DNA of 64,000 bases from Variovorax paradoxus (GCF_018614955.1 NZ_JAGGNV010000020.1:62001-126000), one strand, 5' to 3'; shown: positions 7,171-17,255, numbered from the stretch's first letter. The notes: generated by a model not told the origin, from the letters alone. Program-made: numbers and translations.

Positions 7171-8112
7171 TCATCCGGCCTGGCAGCGATGGATCTCGAT
7201 GGTCGAGTGCCTGATCTCATCGTGCATCGAGAAGGTCGCACGCACGTCATCGGGCGTCAGCGTTGACGAATGCGTGACAACGCTGAGCGCGCAGGCGTAA
7301 GCGCCCTGGCCGACGCGCCACACGTGCAGATCGACCACGCGCGTTTCCGAATCCGCGAGCCCCTGCTCCACGCCTTCGCGAATCTCTTCGACCACCGGAT
7401 GGTCCATCTCGCGGTCGAGCAGCACCTTGCCGGTCTCGACCAGCAGGCCGCGCGCCCAGCTCGCGACCAGCACGGCGCCGACGATGCCCATCCACGGATC
7501 GAGCCAGGCCCAGCCGTAGAGCCAGCCGCCGGCGAGCGCGACGATGGCGAGCACCGAGGTCGCGGCGTCGGCCACGACGTGCAGGTAGGCGGAGCGCAGG
7601 TTCAGGTCGTGGCCGTGGCCGTGCGCGTGGTCGTGGTGGGCATGGCCGTGGTGCCGATGCGCCCCGCCGAGCAGCCGCGCGCACAGCAAATTGACCAGCA
7701 GCCCGAGCACGGCCACGACGATCGCTTCCTTGTAGTGGATTGCAGTCGGCGCCCACAGCCGCTCGAGCGAGCCCACGACCATCAACGCAGCGACGCCGAG
7801 CAGGAACAGCGCGCTCGCAAAGCCGCCCAGCACTTCGATCTTCCAGGTACCGAAGGCGAAGCGCCGGTCGCCGGCATAGCGCCGGGCGGCCGCATAGGCA
7901 AAGGCGCTGAGGCCGATGGCCACCGCGTGCGAACTCATGTGCCAGCCGTCCGCCAGGAGCGCCATCGAGTTGAACCACCAGCCGGCACCGATTTCCAGCA
8001 GCATGGCGGCGGCCGTGATCCACATCACGAGCCGCGTGCTGCGTTCGGCGGCGTGGTTGTCGCCCTGGAACCGATGTTCGTGCTGCCACCCGCTGAGATC
8101 GTGCGTGTGCAT
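7171..8112 (-). CDS. dmeF: Cation diffusion facilitator, DmeF-type Co(II)/Ni(II) exporter
   Basis: This 313-residue inner-membrane CDF antiporter has six predicted membrane segments. The second contains ADGWHMSSHA; HxxxH in place of HxxxD is the feature of the DmeF branch, which exports cobalt and nickel. The fifth contains HVVAD with the partner His/Asp. Between segments 4 and 5 lies a His-rich cytoplasmic loop (HRHHGHAHHDHAHGHGH). The C-terminal regulatory domain spans about residues 225-313. The start at 8112 has GAGGAG 9 nt upstream. It lies 11 bp after ruvB and is probably co-transcribed with it. Metal specificity is inferred from the family. Confidence 0.85.
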   Translation of the reverse strand: MHTHDLSGWQHEHRFQGDNHAAERSTRLVMWITAAAMLLEIGAGWWFNSMALLADGWHMSSHAVAIGLSAFAYAAARRYAGDRRFAFGTWKIEVLGGFASALFLLGVAALMVVGSLERLWAPTAIHYKEAIVVAVLGLLVNLLCARLLGGAHRHHGHAHHDHAHGHGHDLNLRSAYLHVVADAATSVLAIVALAGGWLYGWAWLDPWMGIVGAVLVASWARGLLVETGKVLLDREMDHPVVEEIREGVEQGLADSETRVVDLHVWRVGQGAYACALSVVTHSSTLTPDDVRATFSMHDEIRHSTIEIHRCQAG

Positions 8113-8123
8113 GAAAAAACTCC

Positions 8124-9179
<1,056 letters not shown>

Positions 9180-9294
9180 GGGCGGTAGGCTGAAGGGACA
9201 GTTTAGTCGGCCGAACGGCCATCCGAGGGCAGTTCGCCGTCCTCCGACGCGGGACCCTCGTGCAGAATGCGCGACCGAGGAGGGTACGAGAAGG

Positions 9295-9912
9295 GTGTCG
9301 ATCTACGAACTGAAGCCGCGATTCCAGGCCCTGCTGCGGCCGCTGGTCGTGCGCCTGCACGCCATGGGCGTCACGGCCAACCAGGTCACCGTGGCGGCCT
9401 GCGCGATCTCGGTCGCGCTCGGCCTCTGGCTCTTCTTCGCCGCGCCCTCCCCGGCCGCCTTCGCGCTGATCCCGCTCTGGATGTTCCTGCGCATGGCCTT
9501 CAACGCGATCGACGGCATGCTGGCGCGCGAGCACAACCAGCAGAGCGCGCTCGGCGCTTTTCTCAACGAGCTGACCGACGTGCTCTCCGATGCCGCGCTC
9601 TACCTGCCCTTCGCGCTGGTCGCACCGTTCAGCCCCTTCTGGGTCGGCGTCGTGATCGTGCTGGCGGGCTTGAGCGAGTTCACCGGCGCGCTGGGTCCGA
9701 CGGTGGGCGCCTCGCGCCGCTACGACGGTCCGCTCGGCAAGAGCGACCGGGCCTTCGTGTTCGGTGCGCTCGGCCTCTACATCGCGCTCGGCGGACCGCT
9801 GCCGGCATGGAGCGCATGGCTCATGCCGATCGTCGCGGTGCTGGTCGCCTGGACCATCGTCAACCGCATCCGCCGCGCGCTGGCCGAAGCCGGCGCCGCA
9901 ACCCGCACCTGA
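9295..9912 (+). CDS. CDP-alcohol phosphatidyltransferase family protein (YnbA-like)
   Basis: This 205-residue polytopic membrane protein would transfer a phosphatidyl group from CDP-diacylglycerol to an alcohol. The family motif DxxDGxxAR...GxxxDxxxD appears as NAIDGMLAR...GAFLNELTD, so two of the four metal-binding Asp residues are Asn. E. coli YnbA, as I recall it, shares this feature. I chose the GTG at 9295 ([10 protein letters not shown]) because GAGGAGGG lies about 10 nt upstream and the homologous N-terminus starts there. It is the first gene of the ynb-like operon; the next gene follows after 14 bp. The acceptor alcohol is unknown. Confidence 0.82.
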   Translation: MSIYELKPRFQALLRPLVVRLHAMGVTANQVTVAACAISVALGLWLFFAAPSPAAFALIPLWMFLRMAFNAIDGMLAREHNQQSALGAFLNELTDVLSDAALYLPFALVAPFSPFWVGVVIVLAGLSEFTGALGPTVGASRRYDGPLGKSDRAFVFGALGLYIALGGPLPAWSAWLMPIVAVLVAWTIVNRIRRALAEAGAATRT

Positions 9913-9926
9913 GACGAGAAATCCGA

Positions 9927-11687
9927 ATGACCGAAGCCCGCGTGCCGCACGAACACCACTTCAGCACTCACGACAACGTGTCGCTGTTCTATCGGCATTG
10001 GCCAGCGGCCGGCAGCGCGCGGCGCGGCGCCATCGTGCTGTTCCACCGCGGCCACGAGCACGGCGCGCGCATGGCGCACCTGGTCGACGAACTCGATCTG
10101 CCGGATTTCGATTTCTTCGCCTGGGATGCGCGCGGCCACGGCAAGTCCCCGGGTCAGCGCGGCTACAGCCCGAGCTTCGTGACCTCGGTGCGCGACGTGC
10201 AGACCTTCGTCCAGCACATCGCCAGCGCGCATGGCGTGCCGCCCGAGGACATCCACGTGATCGCGCAGAGCGTGGGTGCGGTGCTGGTCGCCACCTGGGC
10301 GCACGACTACGCGCCCCGGGTGCGCGGGCTGACGCTGGCCTCGCCGGCCTTCAAGGTCAAGCTCTACGTGCCCTTCGCGCGCGCCGGGCTGGGCCTCATG
10401 CACAAGCTGCGCGGGTTGTTCTTCGTCAACAGCTACGTGAAGGCGAAATTCCTCACGCACGACCCCGAGCGCATCGCGAGCTACGAGAGCGATCCGCTGA
10501 TCTCGCGGCCGATCGCGGTCAACATCCTGCTGGGCCTCTACGAAGCGGCCGATCGCGTGGTGGCGGACGCCAATGCGATCACGCTGCCGGTGCATCTGCT
10601 GATTTCCGGCGCGGACTGGGTGGTGCATCACCAGCCGCAGCACGCGTTTTTCGACCGCCTCGGCAGCGCGATCAAGACGAAGACGGAACTGCCCGGCTTC
10701 TTCCACGACACACTGGGCGAGAAGGACCGCGCACCCGCGGTGCAGGCGATCCGCGAATTCATCCTGCGCCTGTTCGACGAGGCGCCGCAAGCCGTCGACC
10801 TGCGCACAGCGCACCTGAGCGGCGAGACCGCCGATGAATCGCGCGCGCTTGCCGATCCGCTGTCTCCGTGGTCGCCGCGCGGCGCCTACTGGGCGATGAC
10901 CCGTGGCAGCCTGCGCTTCGGCGGCCTGCTGTCGCGCGGCGTGAAGCTGGGGCACGAGACGGGCTTCGACTCGGGCAGCACGCTCGACTACGTCTATCGC
11001 AACGAGCCCCGCGGCGCCGGGCCGATCGGCCGCGCGATCGACAAGACCTACCTGAACTCCATCGGCTGGCGCGGCATCCGGCAGCGCAAGATCCACGTCG
11101 AAGAGCTGCTCTGCGAAGCGATGGAACGGCTGGCCGACAAGCATCGTGAGGTGCGCCTGATGGACATCGCCGCCGGCCACGGCCGCTATGTGCTCGATGC
11201 GGTGCAGGCCAGTCCGGTCAAGGCCAGTTCGATCCTCCTGCGCGACTACAGCGACATCAACGTGCGCGACGGCCGCGCGCTGATCGCCGAGAAGAGCCTG
11301 GAAGACGTCGCGCAGTTCGTCCAGGCCGATGCCTTCGACCGCCTGAGTCTCGCGAGCGTGGTGCCGCGGCCCACGCTGGCGGTGGTGTCGGGCCTCTACG
11401 AACTCTTCGCCGACAACGAGATGGTGAGCCGCTCGCTGGCTGGCGTCGGCGATGCGGTCGAGGACGGCGGCTACCTGGTCTACACCGGCCAGCCCTGGCA
11501 TCCGCAACTGGAGATGATCGCGCGCGCCCTCACCAGCCACCGCCAGGGCGAGGCCTGGGTGATGCGGCGGCGCACGCAGGCCGAGATGGACCAGCTGGTG
11601 GAGGCGGCGGGCTTTCGCAAGATCGACCAGCGCATCGACGAATGGGGCATCTTCACGGTCTCGCTGGCCGTACGCACCGGTCCATGA
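9927..11687 (+). CDS. Alpha/beta hydrolase fused to SAM methyltransferase (YnbC-like)
   Basis: This 586-residue two-domain protein matches E. coli YnbC in length and architecture. Residues 1-290 form a lysophospholipase-like alpha/beta hydrolase: FHRGHEHGARM is the oxyanion region, AQSVGA the nucleophile elbow (Ala in place of the first Gly of GxSxG), and a late Asp and the His of FFHDTLGE complete the triad. A linker runs to about 400. Residues 405-586 form a class I methyltransferase with motif I LMDIAAGHGRY. It probably acylates, deacylates or methylates a lipid headgroup made by the same operon. Its stop overlaps the next start by ATGA. Confidence 0.78.
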   Translation: MTEARVPHEHHFSTHDNVSLFYRHWPAAGSARRGAIVLFHRGHEHGARMAHLVDELDLPDFDFFAWDARGHGKSPGQRGYSPSFVTSVRDVQTFVQHIASAHGVPPEDIHVIAQSVGAVLVATWAHDYAPRVRGLTLASPAFKVKLYVPFARAGLGLMHKLRGLFFVNSYVKAKFLTHDPERIASYESDPLISRPIAVNILLGLYEAADRVVADANAITLPVHLLISGADWVVHHQPQHAFFDRLGSAIKTKTELPGFFHDTLGEKDRAPAVQAIREFILRLFDEAPQAVDLRTAHLSGETADESRALADPLSPWSPRGAYWAMTRGSLRFGGLLSRGVKLGHETGFDSGSTLDYVYRNEPRGAGPIGRAIDKTYLNSIGWRGIRQRKIHVEELLCEAMERLADKHREVRLMDIAAGHGRYVLDAVQASPVKASSILLRDYSDINVRDGRALIAEKSLEDVAQFVQADAFDRLSLASVVPRPTLAVVSGLYELFADNEMVSRSLAGVGDAVEDGGYLVYTGQPWHPQLEMIARALTSHRQGEAWVMRRRTQAEMDQLVEAAGFRKIDQRIDEWGIFTVSLAVRTGP

Positions 11688-13018
11688 AACCCTCGCGCGG
11701 ACCACGGCCCTGGAAGCGCGCCGCCGCCTGGCTGGCGCTGCTCGGTCCGCTGTTCTATGCCACCTACGGCTTCGCAAACTGGTGGGCCGCGACGCGCGCC
11801 CATGTGCCGGTGCTGGTGTTCGAGTGGGAGCGGGGCGTGCCCTTCTGGCCCTGGACCATCTTTCCTTACTGGACCATCAACGCCTTCTACGCGTTGTCAC
11901 TATTCCTCGCGCGCGACCGCCACACGCTGGATCGGCATGCAGCGCGGCTGCTGACAGCGCAGGTTCTTGCGGTGAGCTGCTTCATCCTCTGGCCGCTGCG
12001 CTTCAGTTTCGGCCAGCCGGCGGTCGAGGGCGCACCGGCCTTCCTGTTCGATGCGCTGCGCGGCTTCGACCAGCCCTTCAACCAGGCGCCCTCCCTGCAC
12101 ATCGCGCTGGCCGTGATCCTGTGGGACTGGTACAGGCGCCTGCTCCATGCGCGCTGGGCGCGCGTGCTGCTGCACGTCTGTGCCTTCGCGATCTGCGCCT
12201 CGGTGCTCACCACCTGGCAGCACCACTTCATCGACATCCCCACCGGCGCTCTGCTGGGCCTGCTCTGCGTCTGGCTCTGGCCGCTCGAGCGCGCGCTGGC
12301 GATGCCGCGGGCGTGGCGATTCGCGCGCGATCCGAAGCGCTGGAAGCTGGGCGGCTTCTACGCGGCCGGCGCGCTGCTCTGCTTCGCTGCCGCCCTCCAC
12401 GTGCGCGGTGCCGCGCTCTGGCTGATGTGGCCAGCCTTGTCGCTCGCGCTGGTGGCGCTGAACTATGCGGGCCTGGACGCACGCGGCTTCCAGATGGACC
12501 GCCAGGGCCGCATGCACTGGGCCGCGCGCTGGCTGTTTGCGCCCTACCGCCTCGGCGCCGCCGTCAACGCCTGGCTCTGGACACGGCGGCTGCCCGCTTC
12601 GGTCGAAGTGGCGCCGGGGCTGCGCCTCGGCCGCCTGCCGACGCGCGGCGAGTGGGAGGCGGCGGGACGGCCGCGGCTCCTGAGCCTCTGCGCCGAACTG
12701 CAGACGCCGCCGGTGCCCGGCGCGCGCTGCGTGCCGATGCTCGACCTCACGGTGCCGACGGCACTGCGGCTGCAGCGCGCCATCGCCGTCATCGAGGGCC
12801 AGCGCCGCAGCGGCCAGGCGGTGTGGGTCTGCTGCGCGCTCGGCTTCTCGCGCAGCGCGGCTTCGGTGGTCGGCTGGCTCGGGCTTCACGGCGCTGCCGG
12901 CACGATGGCCGGCGCGCACGAGGCGGTGCGCCGAGCGCGCCCGCAGATCGTGCTGCGCCCGGCCTGGCTCGCCGCGCTCGATCAATTGGCCACCTCGGGA
13001 AAGACGCGCCATGAATGA
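11684..13018 (+). CDS. PAP2-family membrane phosphatase fused to a dual-specificity phosphatase (YnbD-like)
   Basis: This 444-residue protein joins two phosphatases. Residues 1-205 are a multi-span PAP2 (lipid phosphate phosphatase) domain with PSLH at 136-139 and HHFID at 180-184, the catalytic His pair. About residues 210-295 hold further membrane spans. The C-terminal ~130 residues are a cysteine phosphatase with CALGFSR at 384-390, a perfect C(x)5R loop. By analogy with PTPMT1, a CX5R enzyme that dephosphorylates phosphatidylglycerophosphate, the second domain may act on a phospholipid rather than on protein. It overlaps both neighbours (4 and 8 bp), so it is strictly part of the operon. 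Confidence 0.8.
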   Translation: MKPSRGPRPWKRAAAWLALLGPLFYATYGFANWWAATRAHVPVLVFEWERGVPFWPWTIFPYWTINAFYALSLFLARDRHTLDRHAARLLTAQVLAVSCFILWPLRFSFGQPAVEGAPAFLFDALRGFDQPFNQAPSLHIALAVILWDWYRRLLHARWARVLLHVCAFAICASVLTTWQHHFIDIPTGALLGLLCVWLWPLERALAMPRAWRFARDPKRWKLGGFYAAGALLCFAAALHVRGAALWLMWPALSLALVALNYAGLDARGFQMDRQGRMHWAARWLFAPYRLGAAVNAWLWTRRLPASVEVAPGLRLGRLPTRGEWEAAGRPRLLSLCAELQTPPVPGARCVPMLDLTVPTALRLQRAIAVIEGQRRSGQAVWVCCALGFSRSAASVVGWLGLHGAAGTMAGAHEAVRRARPQIVLRPAWLAALDQLATSGKTRHE

Positions 13019-13448
13019 AGACAACGACCGCGCACTGTGCACCGCCACGGCCGGATTGCTGCGTGCCAGCGAGGTGCTCGGCTTTTGGGGTCTTGCCCTC
13101 TCCTTCATCTCGGCCCTGGTGCTCGCCCTGACGGGGCGCTCGCTCGGCTCGGCCGCCTGGATCGCCTACGCAGCTGTCGCGCTCATCGGGTTGCCGGAAC
13201 GCTATCTCGCGCTGCGGCTGCGGCTGGACGCCACGCTGTTCGACGGCCTCGCGAAGGCGACGATCGCGTCGCTGCCCTCGATGGACCGCGCGCTCGAGCA
13301 GCTCGGCCTGCGGCGCAATGCCGACGCGTCGCGCCCGCTGGCCGACCGCGTGCTCGGCACTCGCCAACTGATGCAGCGCCACGGCATCGCGGTCATCGCG
13401 CAGACCATCGTCTTCGCGATGGCGCTCGCGATGCAGGACTGGCGCTGA
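13011..13448 (+). CDS. Small membrane protein of the ynb-like operon
   Basis: This 145-residue protein overlaps the preceding phosphatase gene by 8 bp. It has two closely spaced membrane segments near residues 24-65 (LGFWGLALSFISALVLAL and AAWIAYAAVALIGL), a charged middle and one more near the C-terminus (IAVIAQTIVFAMALAMQ). No catalytic motif or known family is recognised. It may be an accessory or scaffold subunit for the lipid enzymes around it; that is inferred only from position. Confidence 0.7.
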   Translation: MNEDNDRALCTATAGLLRASEVLGFWGLALSFISALVLALTGRSLGSAAWIAYAAVALIGLPERYLALRLRLDATLFDGLAKATIASLPSMDRALEQLGLRRNADASRPLADRVLGTRQLMQRHGIAVIAQTIVFAMALAMQDWR

Positions 13449-13476
13449 GGCCACGCATGAATCCCGAGGAGTTGTC

Positions 13477-14172
13477 ATGAGTTCTTCATCAGAACCGGGT
13501 GGCCTGCGCAAGGCGGCGGCCGTTGTCTGCGCCTGGCTGATCGTTGTCTTCGCCAAGCTGCTGACCGGCGTGCGCGCCATCTGGGCCGGCACCGCCCCGA
13601 AGGCCGAGCAGACGCTCTACTTCGCCAACCACACCAGCCACGGCGACTTCGTGCTGCTGTGGGCCACGCTGCCGCCGGACCTGCGCGCGCTCACGCGGCC
13701 GGTGGCAGGACAGGACTACTGGGAAGCCTCGCCGCTGCGCCGCTTCATCGGCCGTGACGTGTTCAACGCGTTGATGATCCGCCGCGACGGCAAAAGCGCC
13801 GCCGGCGGCGAAGCGGCCAACCCGGTCGATCAGATGACGGACGCGCTGCGCTCGGGCGACTCGCTGATCATGTTCCCAGAAGGCACGCGCAACATCGGCG
13901 AGGAGGTGCTGCTGCCGCTCAAGAGCGGGCTCTACCACCTGGCCCGCGCCTGCCCGCAGGTGCGGCTGGTGCCGGTGTGGATCGAGAACCTCAAGCGCGT
14001 GCTGCCCAAGGGCACGCTGGTGCCGATCCCGCTCGCCTGCAGCGTGCGCTACGGCACGCCGATCAGCCTGGCCGAAGGCGAGGACAAGAACGCGTTCATC
14101 GCGCGGGCGCGCGCGGCGATGCTCGATCTGCGGCCCGAGTACGACCGTGCCGAAGAGATTTCGCCATCATGA
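13477..14172 (+). CDS. PlsC-like lysophospholipid acyltransferase
   Basis: This 231-residue 1-acyl-glycerol-3-phosphate acyltransferase-family protein has one N-terminal membrane helix (about residues 8-28). The catalytic HX4D motif is NHTSHGDF near residue 47 and the substrate-binding block is FPEGTRN near 132. Such enzymes acylate lysophosphatidic acid to phosphatidic acid. Inside this operon it would supply the substrate for the CdsA-like enzyme encoded directly downstream, with which it overlaps by ATGA. The start at 13477 has GAGGAG 7-12 nt upstream. The normal chromosomal plsC is presumably elsewhere. Confidence 0.88.
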   Translation: MSSSSEPGGLRKAAAVVCAWLIVVFAKLLTGVRAIWAGTAPKAEQTLYFANHTSHGDFVLLWATLPPDLRALTRPVAGQDYWEASPLRRFIGRDVFNALMIRRDGKSAAGGEAANPVDQMTDALRSGDSLIMFPEGTRNIGEEVLLPLKSGLYHLARACPQVRLVPVWIENLKRVLPKGTLVPIPLACSVRYGTPISLAEGEDKNAFIARARAAMLDLRPEYDRAEEISPS

Positions 14173-15122
14173 ACATCTCTGCTCCCACCCAGACCACGCT
14201 CGCGCTCTTCGGCGGCGTCGCCGGCGTGCTGATCCTCGCCTCGGCCATCGGCGCGCTGCTCAAGTGGCGCGTGGCGCAGGGCCAGCCCCATTCGGTCATC
14301 GACAACCTGAACTCGCGCGTCAACGCGTGGTGGGTGATGGTCGCGGTGATCGGCGTCGCCTTCGCCTTCGGCAAGGGCGGCGTGATCGTGCTGTTCTATC
14401 TGATCTCGTTCTACGCCCTGCGCGAGTTCATGAGCCTGGCCTACACGCGGCGCGGCGATCACCATGCGATCGCGCTCGCCTTCTTCGTCGCGCTGCCGGT
14501 GCAGTACTTCCTGATCTGGATCGAGTGGTACGGGCTCTACTCGATCTTCATTCCGGTCTATGCCTTCCTGGTGCTGCCGATCCTCGCCGCGGTGGGCGGC
14601 GACACCAAGCGCTTCCTCGAGCGCACGTCCAAGGTGCAATGGGGACTGATGGTCTGCGTGTTCTGCATCAGCCACGTGCCGGCGCTGCTCACCTTGCAGA
14701 TTCCCGGCTTCGAGGGCCGCAACCTGCTGTTGATCGCCTTCCTCGTGATCGTGGTCCAGGGCAGCGACGTGCTGCAGTACGTCTGGGGCAAGCTTTTCGG
14801 CCGGCGCAAGGTGGCGCCCGAGCTCTCGCCGTCGAAGACCTGGGAAGGCCTGGTCGGCGGCGTCGCCAGCGCCACCGCGCTGGGCGCCGCGCTCTACTGG
14901 GCCACGCCCTTCAACCCCTGGCAGGCGGCGCTGATGGCGCTGACCATCTGCGTGATGGGCTTCTTCGGCGGGCTTGTGATGTCGGCCATCAAGCGCGACC
15001 GCGGCGTGAAGGACTGGGGCACGATGATCGAAGGGCACGGCGGCATGCTCGACCGGCTCGACTCGGTGATTTTCGCGGCGCCGATCTACTTTCACGCCCT
15101 GCGTTACTGGTGGGTTCCATGA
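14169..15122 (+). CDS. CdsA-like phosphatidate cytidylyltransferase (YnbB-like)
   Basis: This 317-residue polytopic membrane protein would make CDP-diacylglycerol from phosphatidic acid and CTP. The full CDP-DAG synthase signature is near the C-terminus: SAIKRDRGVKDWG then EGHGGMLDRLD, with all charged residues kept. It overlaps the acyltransferase gene (ATGA) and the next gene (ATGA). It corresponds to YnbB of E. coli. The house-keeping cdsA normally lies with uppS and dxr, which are absent here, so this is a second, pathway-specific copy by inference. Confidence 0.88.
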   Translation: MNISAPTQTTLALFGGVAGVLILASAIGALLKWRVAQGQPHSVIDNLNSRVNAWWVMVAVIGVAFAFGKGGVIVLFYLISFYALREFMSLAYTRRGDHHAIALAFFVALPVQYFLIWIEWYGLYSIFIPVYAFLVLPILAAVGGDTKRFLERTSKVQWGLMVCVFCISHVPALLTLQIPGFEGRNLLLIAFLVIVVQGSDVLQYVWGKLFGRRKVAPELSPSKTWEGLVGGVASATALGAALYWATPFNPWQAALMALTICVMGFFGGLVMSAIKRDRGVKDWGTMIEGHGGMLDRLDSVIFAAPIYFHALRYWWVP

Positions 15123-15697
15123 CGGCATCCGAAGAGGCGTCACTATTTTTCGAGACTGCGGCGCAATGGAAGAGGTGGCTCGCCACCCATCACGCCACAT
15201 CGGCGGGCGTGTGGCTGCACCTCGCGAAGAAGGACAGCAGCGAGCGCTCGGTGAGCTATGCCGAAGCGGTCGAGGAAGCGCTTTGCCAGGGTTGGATCGA
15301 TGGCCGGAAGAAGGCCGACGACGACAGCTTCTGGCTGCAGCGCTTCACACCGAGGTCGGCCAGGAGCGTCTGGTCGAAGATCAATCGCGACAAGGCCATC
15401 AAACTGGTCAAGGAGAAGCGCATGCTGCCGGCCGGCAAGGCAGAGATCGATCGGGCGAAGAAGGACGGCCGCTGGGAAGCGGCCTACGACGGCGCACGCA
15501 CTTCCGCCATCCCGCTCGATCTGAAGGCCGCGCTCGACGCCGATCGCCGCGCGGCCGCCTTCTTCGAGACGCTGGATGCCGCCAACCGCTATGCAATTCT
15601 GTGGCGGCTGCAGACCGCCAAGAAAGCAGAGACGCGCGAGCGCCGCCTGGTGCAGTTCGTGGCGATGCTGGCGCGCCACGAGAAGATCCACGCCTGA
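15119..15697 (+). CDS. YdeI/OmpD-associated family protein
   Basis: This 192-residue soluble protein belongs to the YdeI/OmdA 'bacteriocin-protection' family: an N-terminal WLATHHATSAGVWLHLAKK, then SVSYAEAVEEALCQGWIDGRKK and FTPRSARSVWSKINRDKAIKL, and a C-terminal helical tail (LDAANRYAILWRLQTAKKAETR). The biochemical role is not established. It is joined to the CdsA-like gene by an ATGA overlap, so it is co-translated with the lipid operon. The link may be incidental or may concern envelope defence. It ends 3 bp from the convergent ruvA. Confidence 0.8.
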   Translation: MTASEEASLFFETAAQWKRWLATHHATSAGVWLHLAKKDSSERSVSYAEAVEEALCQGWIDGRKKADDDSFWLQRFTPRSARSVWSKINRDKAIKLVKEKRMLPAGKAEIDRAKKDGRWEAAYDGARTSAIPLDLKAALDADRRAAAFFETLDAANRYAILWRLQTAKKAETRERRLVQFVAMLARHEKIHA

Positions 15698-15700
15698 ACG

Positions 15701-16273
15701 CTACTTCGCCAGCGCCTTCAGCGCCAGCTTGATGCCCTCGCCCACGGCCGCGTCCTTCGGCAGGGCCTTGAGCGAGGCGGCCGCTTCCTTGTCGCTGTAG
15801 CCCAGCGCGACCAGGGCCTGCAGGATGTCGGCCTGCGCGTCCGTCGCCGCATGCGCAGGCATGCCGATGTCGGCGCCCAGCTTGCCCTTGAGTTCGAGCA
15901 GCAGCCGCTCGGCGGTCTTCTTGCCGATGCCGGGGATCTTCACCAGCCGGCCCGCGTCCTGCAGGGTGATGGCCTGCGCGAGCTCGGCGACGCTGAGGCC
16001 GGACAGCACGCCCAGGGCCATGCGCGGGCCGACGCCCGAGATCTTGATCAGCTGGCGGAAGGTGGCGCGCTCGTCGGCGCTGCCGAAACCGTAGAGCACC
16101 TGCGCGTCCTCGCGCACAACGAAGTGCGTGAGCAGCGAAACGCGCTCGCCGGTGGACGGCAGGTTGTAGAAGGTGCTCATCGGCACGTCGACCTCGTAGC
16201 CGACGCCGTTGCAGTCCACCACCACCTGCGGCGGATTGCGTTCGGCCAGGATGCCGGTGAGTTTGCCTATCAT
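15701..16273 (-). CDS. ruvA: Holliday junction DNA-binding protein RuvA
   Basis: This 190-residue protein binds four-way junctions as a tetramer and loads RuvB. Domain I (residues 1-64) starts MIGKLTGIL. Domain II holds two helix-hairpin-helix motifs, [13 protein letters not shown] near 73 and [15 protein letters not shown] near 108. Domain III (about 145-190), the flexible RuvB-binding region, is [19 protein letters not shown]. The start is ATG 16273, with the divergent ybeZ start only 34 bp away. Unlike the usual adjacent ruvAB, ruvB is about 6.5 kb downstream, beyond the ynb-like operon. Confidence 0.96.
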   Translation of the reverse strand: MIGKLTGILAERNPPQVVVDCNGVGYEVDVPMSTFYNLPSTGERVSLLTHFVVREDAQVLYGFGSADERATFRQLIKISGVGPRMALGVLSGLSVAELAQAITLQDAGRLVKIPGIGKKTAERLLLELKGKLGADIGMPAHAATDAQADILQALVALGYSDKEAAASLKALPKDAAVGEGIKLALKALAK

Positions 16274-16306
16274 GGATGCCCTTCTCGCTTTTGAATTGAA
16301 ATCCGC

Positions 16307-17254
16307 GTGATTCTGCGACACACCTTCGCCCCGCCCAACAATACGCGCCTGGGGCACCTCTGCGGGCCGCTCGACGCGCACCTGCGGCGCATCGAGGAGG
16401 CACTCAGCGTCAAGATCGCGCACCGGCACGAACAGTTCAAGATCGACGGCCCCAAGGTCAATGCACAGCGCGCGATGGAGGTGCTGCAAGCGCTCTACGA
16501 GATCGCCCAGCGCCCGATCGATGCAGCGGTGGTGCAGCTCACGGTGGCGGGCGACAGTTCGATGGGCGAGGCCGAGGACGGCGCCGTCACGCTCGCCACG
16601 CGCCGCGCCGACCTGCGCGCGCGCACGCCCAACCAGAGCGTCTACCTCGACAACATCGCGAACCACGACATCACGCTCGGCATCGGCCCGGCCGGCACCG
16701 GCAAGACCTACCTCGCGGTGGCTTGCGCGGTCGATGCGCTGGAGCGCAGCGCGGTGCAGCGCATCGTGCTCACGCGGCCGGCGGTGGAGGCCGGCGAACG
16801 GCTCGGCTTCCTGCCCGGCGACCTGACGCAGAAGGTCGACCCCTACCTGCGGCCCTTGTACGACGCGCTTTACGACCTGATGGGTTTCGATCGCGTGCAG
16901 AAGGCCTTCGAGCGCAACACGCTGGAGATCGCCCCGCTCGCCTTCATGCGCGGCCGCACGCTCAACAATGCTTTCGTGATCCTCGACGAGGCGCAGAACA
17001 CCACCCCCGAGCAGATGAAGATGTTTTTGACGCGCATCGGCTTCGGCGCCAAGGCGGTGGTGACCGGCGACGTGAGCCAGATCGATCTGCCGAAGACGCA
17101 GCTGAGCGGCCTGATCGACGCCGAGCGCGTGCTCAAGCGCGTCAACGGCATTGCCATCACGCACTTCAACAGCGGCGACGTGGTGCGGCATCCGCTGGTG
17201 GCGCGGATCGTCGATGCCTACGACGGTGCGCGCAAACGCACTTCGGCCCGCTGA
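16307..17254 (+). CDS. ybeZ: PhoH-family ATPase (YbeZ)
   Basis: This 315-residue PhoH-type NTPase has an N-terminal KH-like segment (about 1-105) and a P-loop domain. Walker A is GPAGTGKTY near residue 128 and Walker B ILDEAQN near 226. PhoH2/YbeZ proteins act with the endoribonuclease YbeY in rRNA maturation and RNA quality control, and ybeY follows directly with a 1-bp gap. Translation begins at GTG 16307 ([12 protein letters not shown]), the usual family N-terminus. The 33-bp gap to ruvA must hold both divergent start regions. Confidence 0.93.
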   Translation: MILRHTFAPPNNTRLGHLCGPLDAHLRRIEEALSVKIAHRHEQFKIDGPKVNAQRAMEVLQALYEIAQRPIDAAVVQLTVAGDSSMGEAEDGAVTLATRRADLRARTPNQSVYLDNIANHDITLGIGPAGTGKTYLAVACAVDALERSAVQRIVLTRPAVEAGERLGFLPGDLTQKVDPYLRPLYDALYDLMGFDRVQKAFERNTLEIAPLAFMRGRTLNNAFVILDEAQNTTPEQMKMFLTRIGFGAKAVVTGDVSQIDLPKTQLSGLIDAERVLKRVNGIAITHFNSGDVVRHPLVARIVDAYDGARKRTSAR

Positions 17255-17255
17255 G

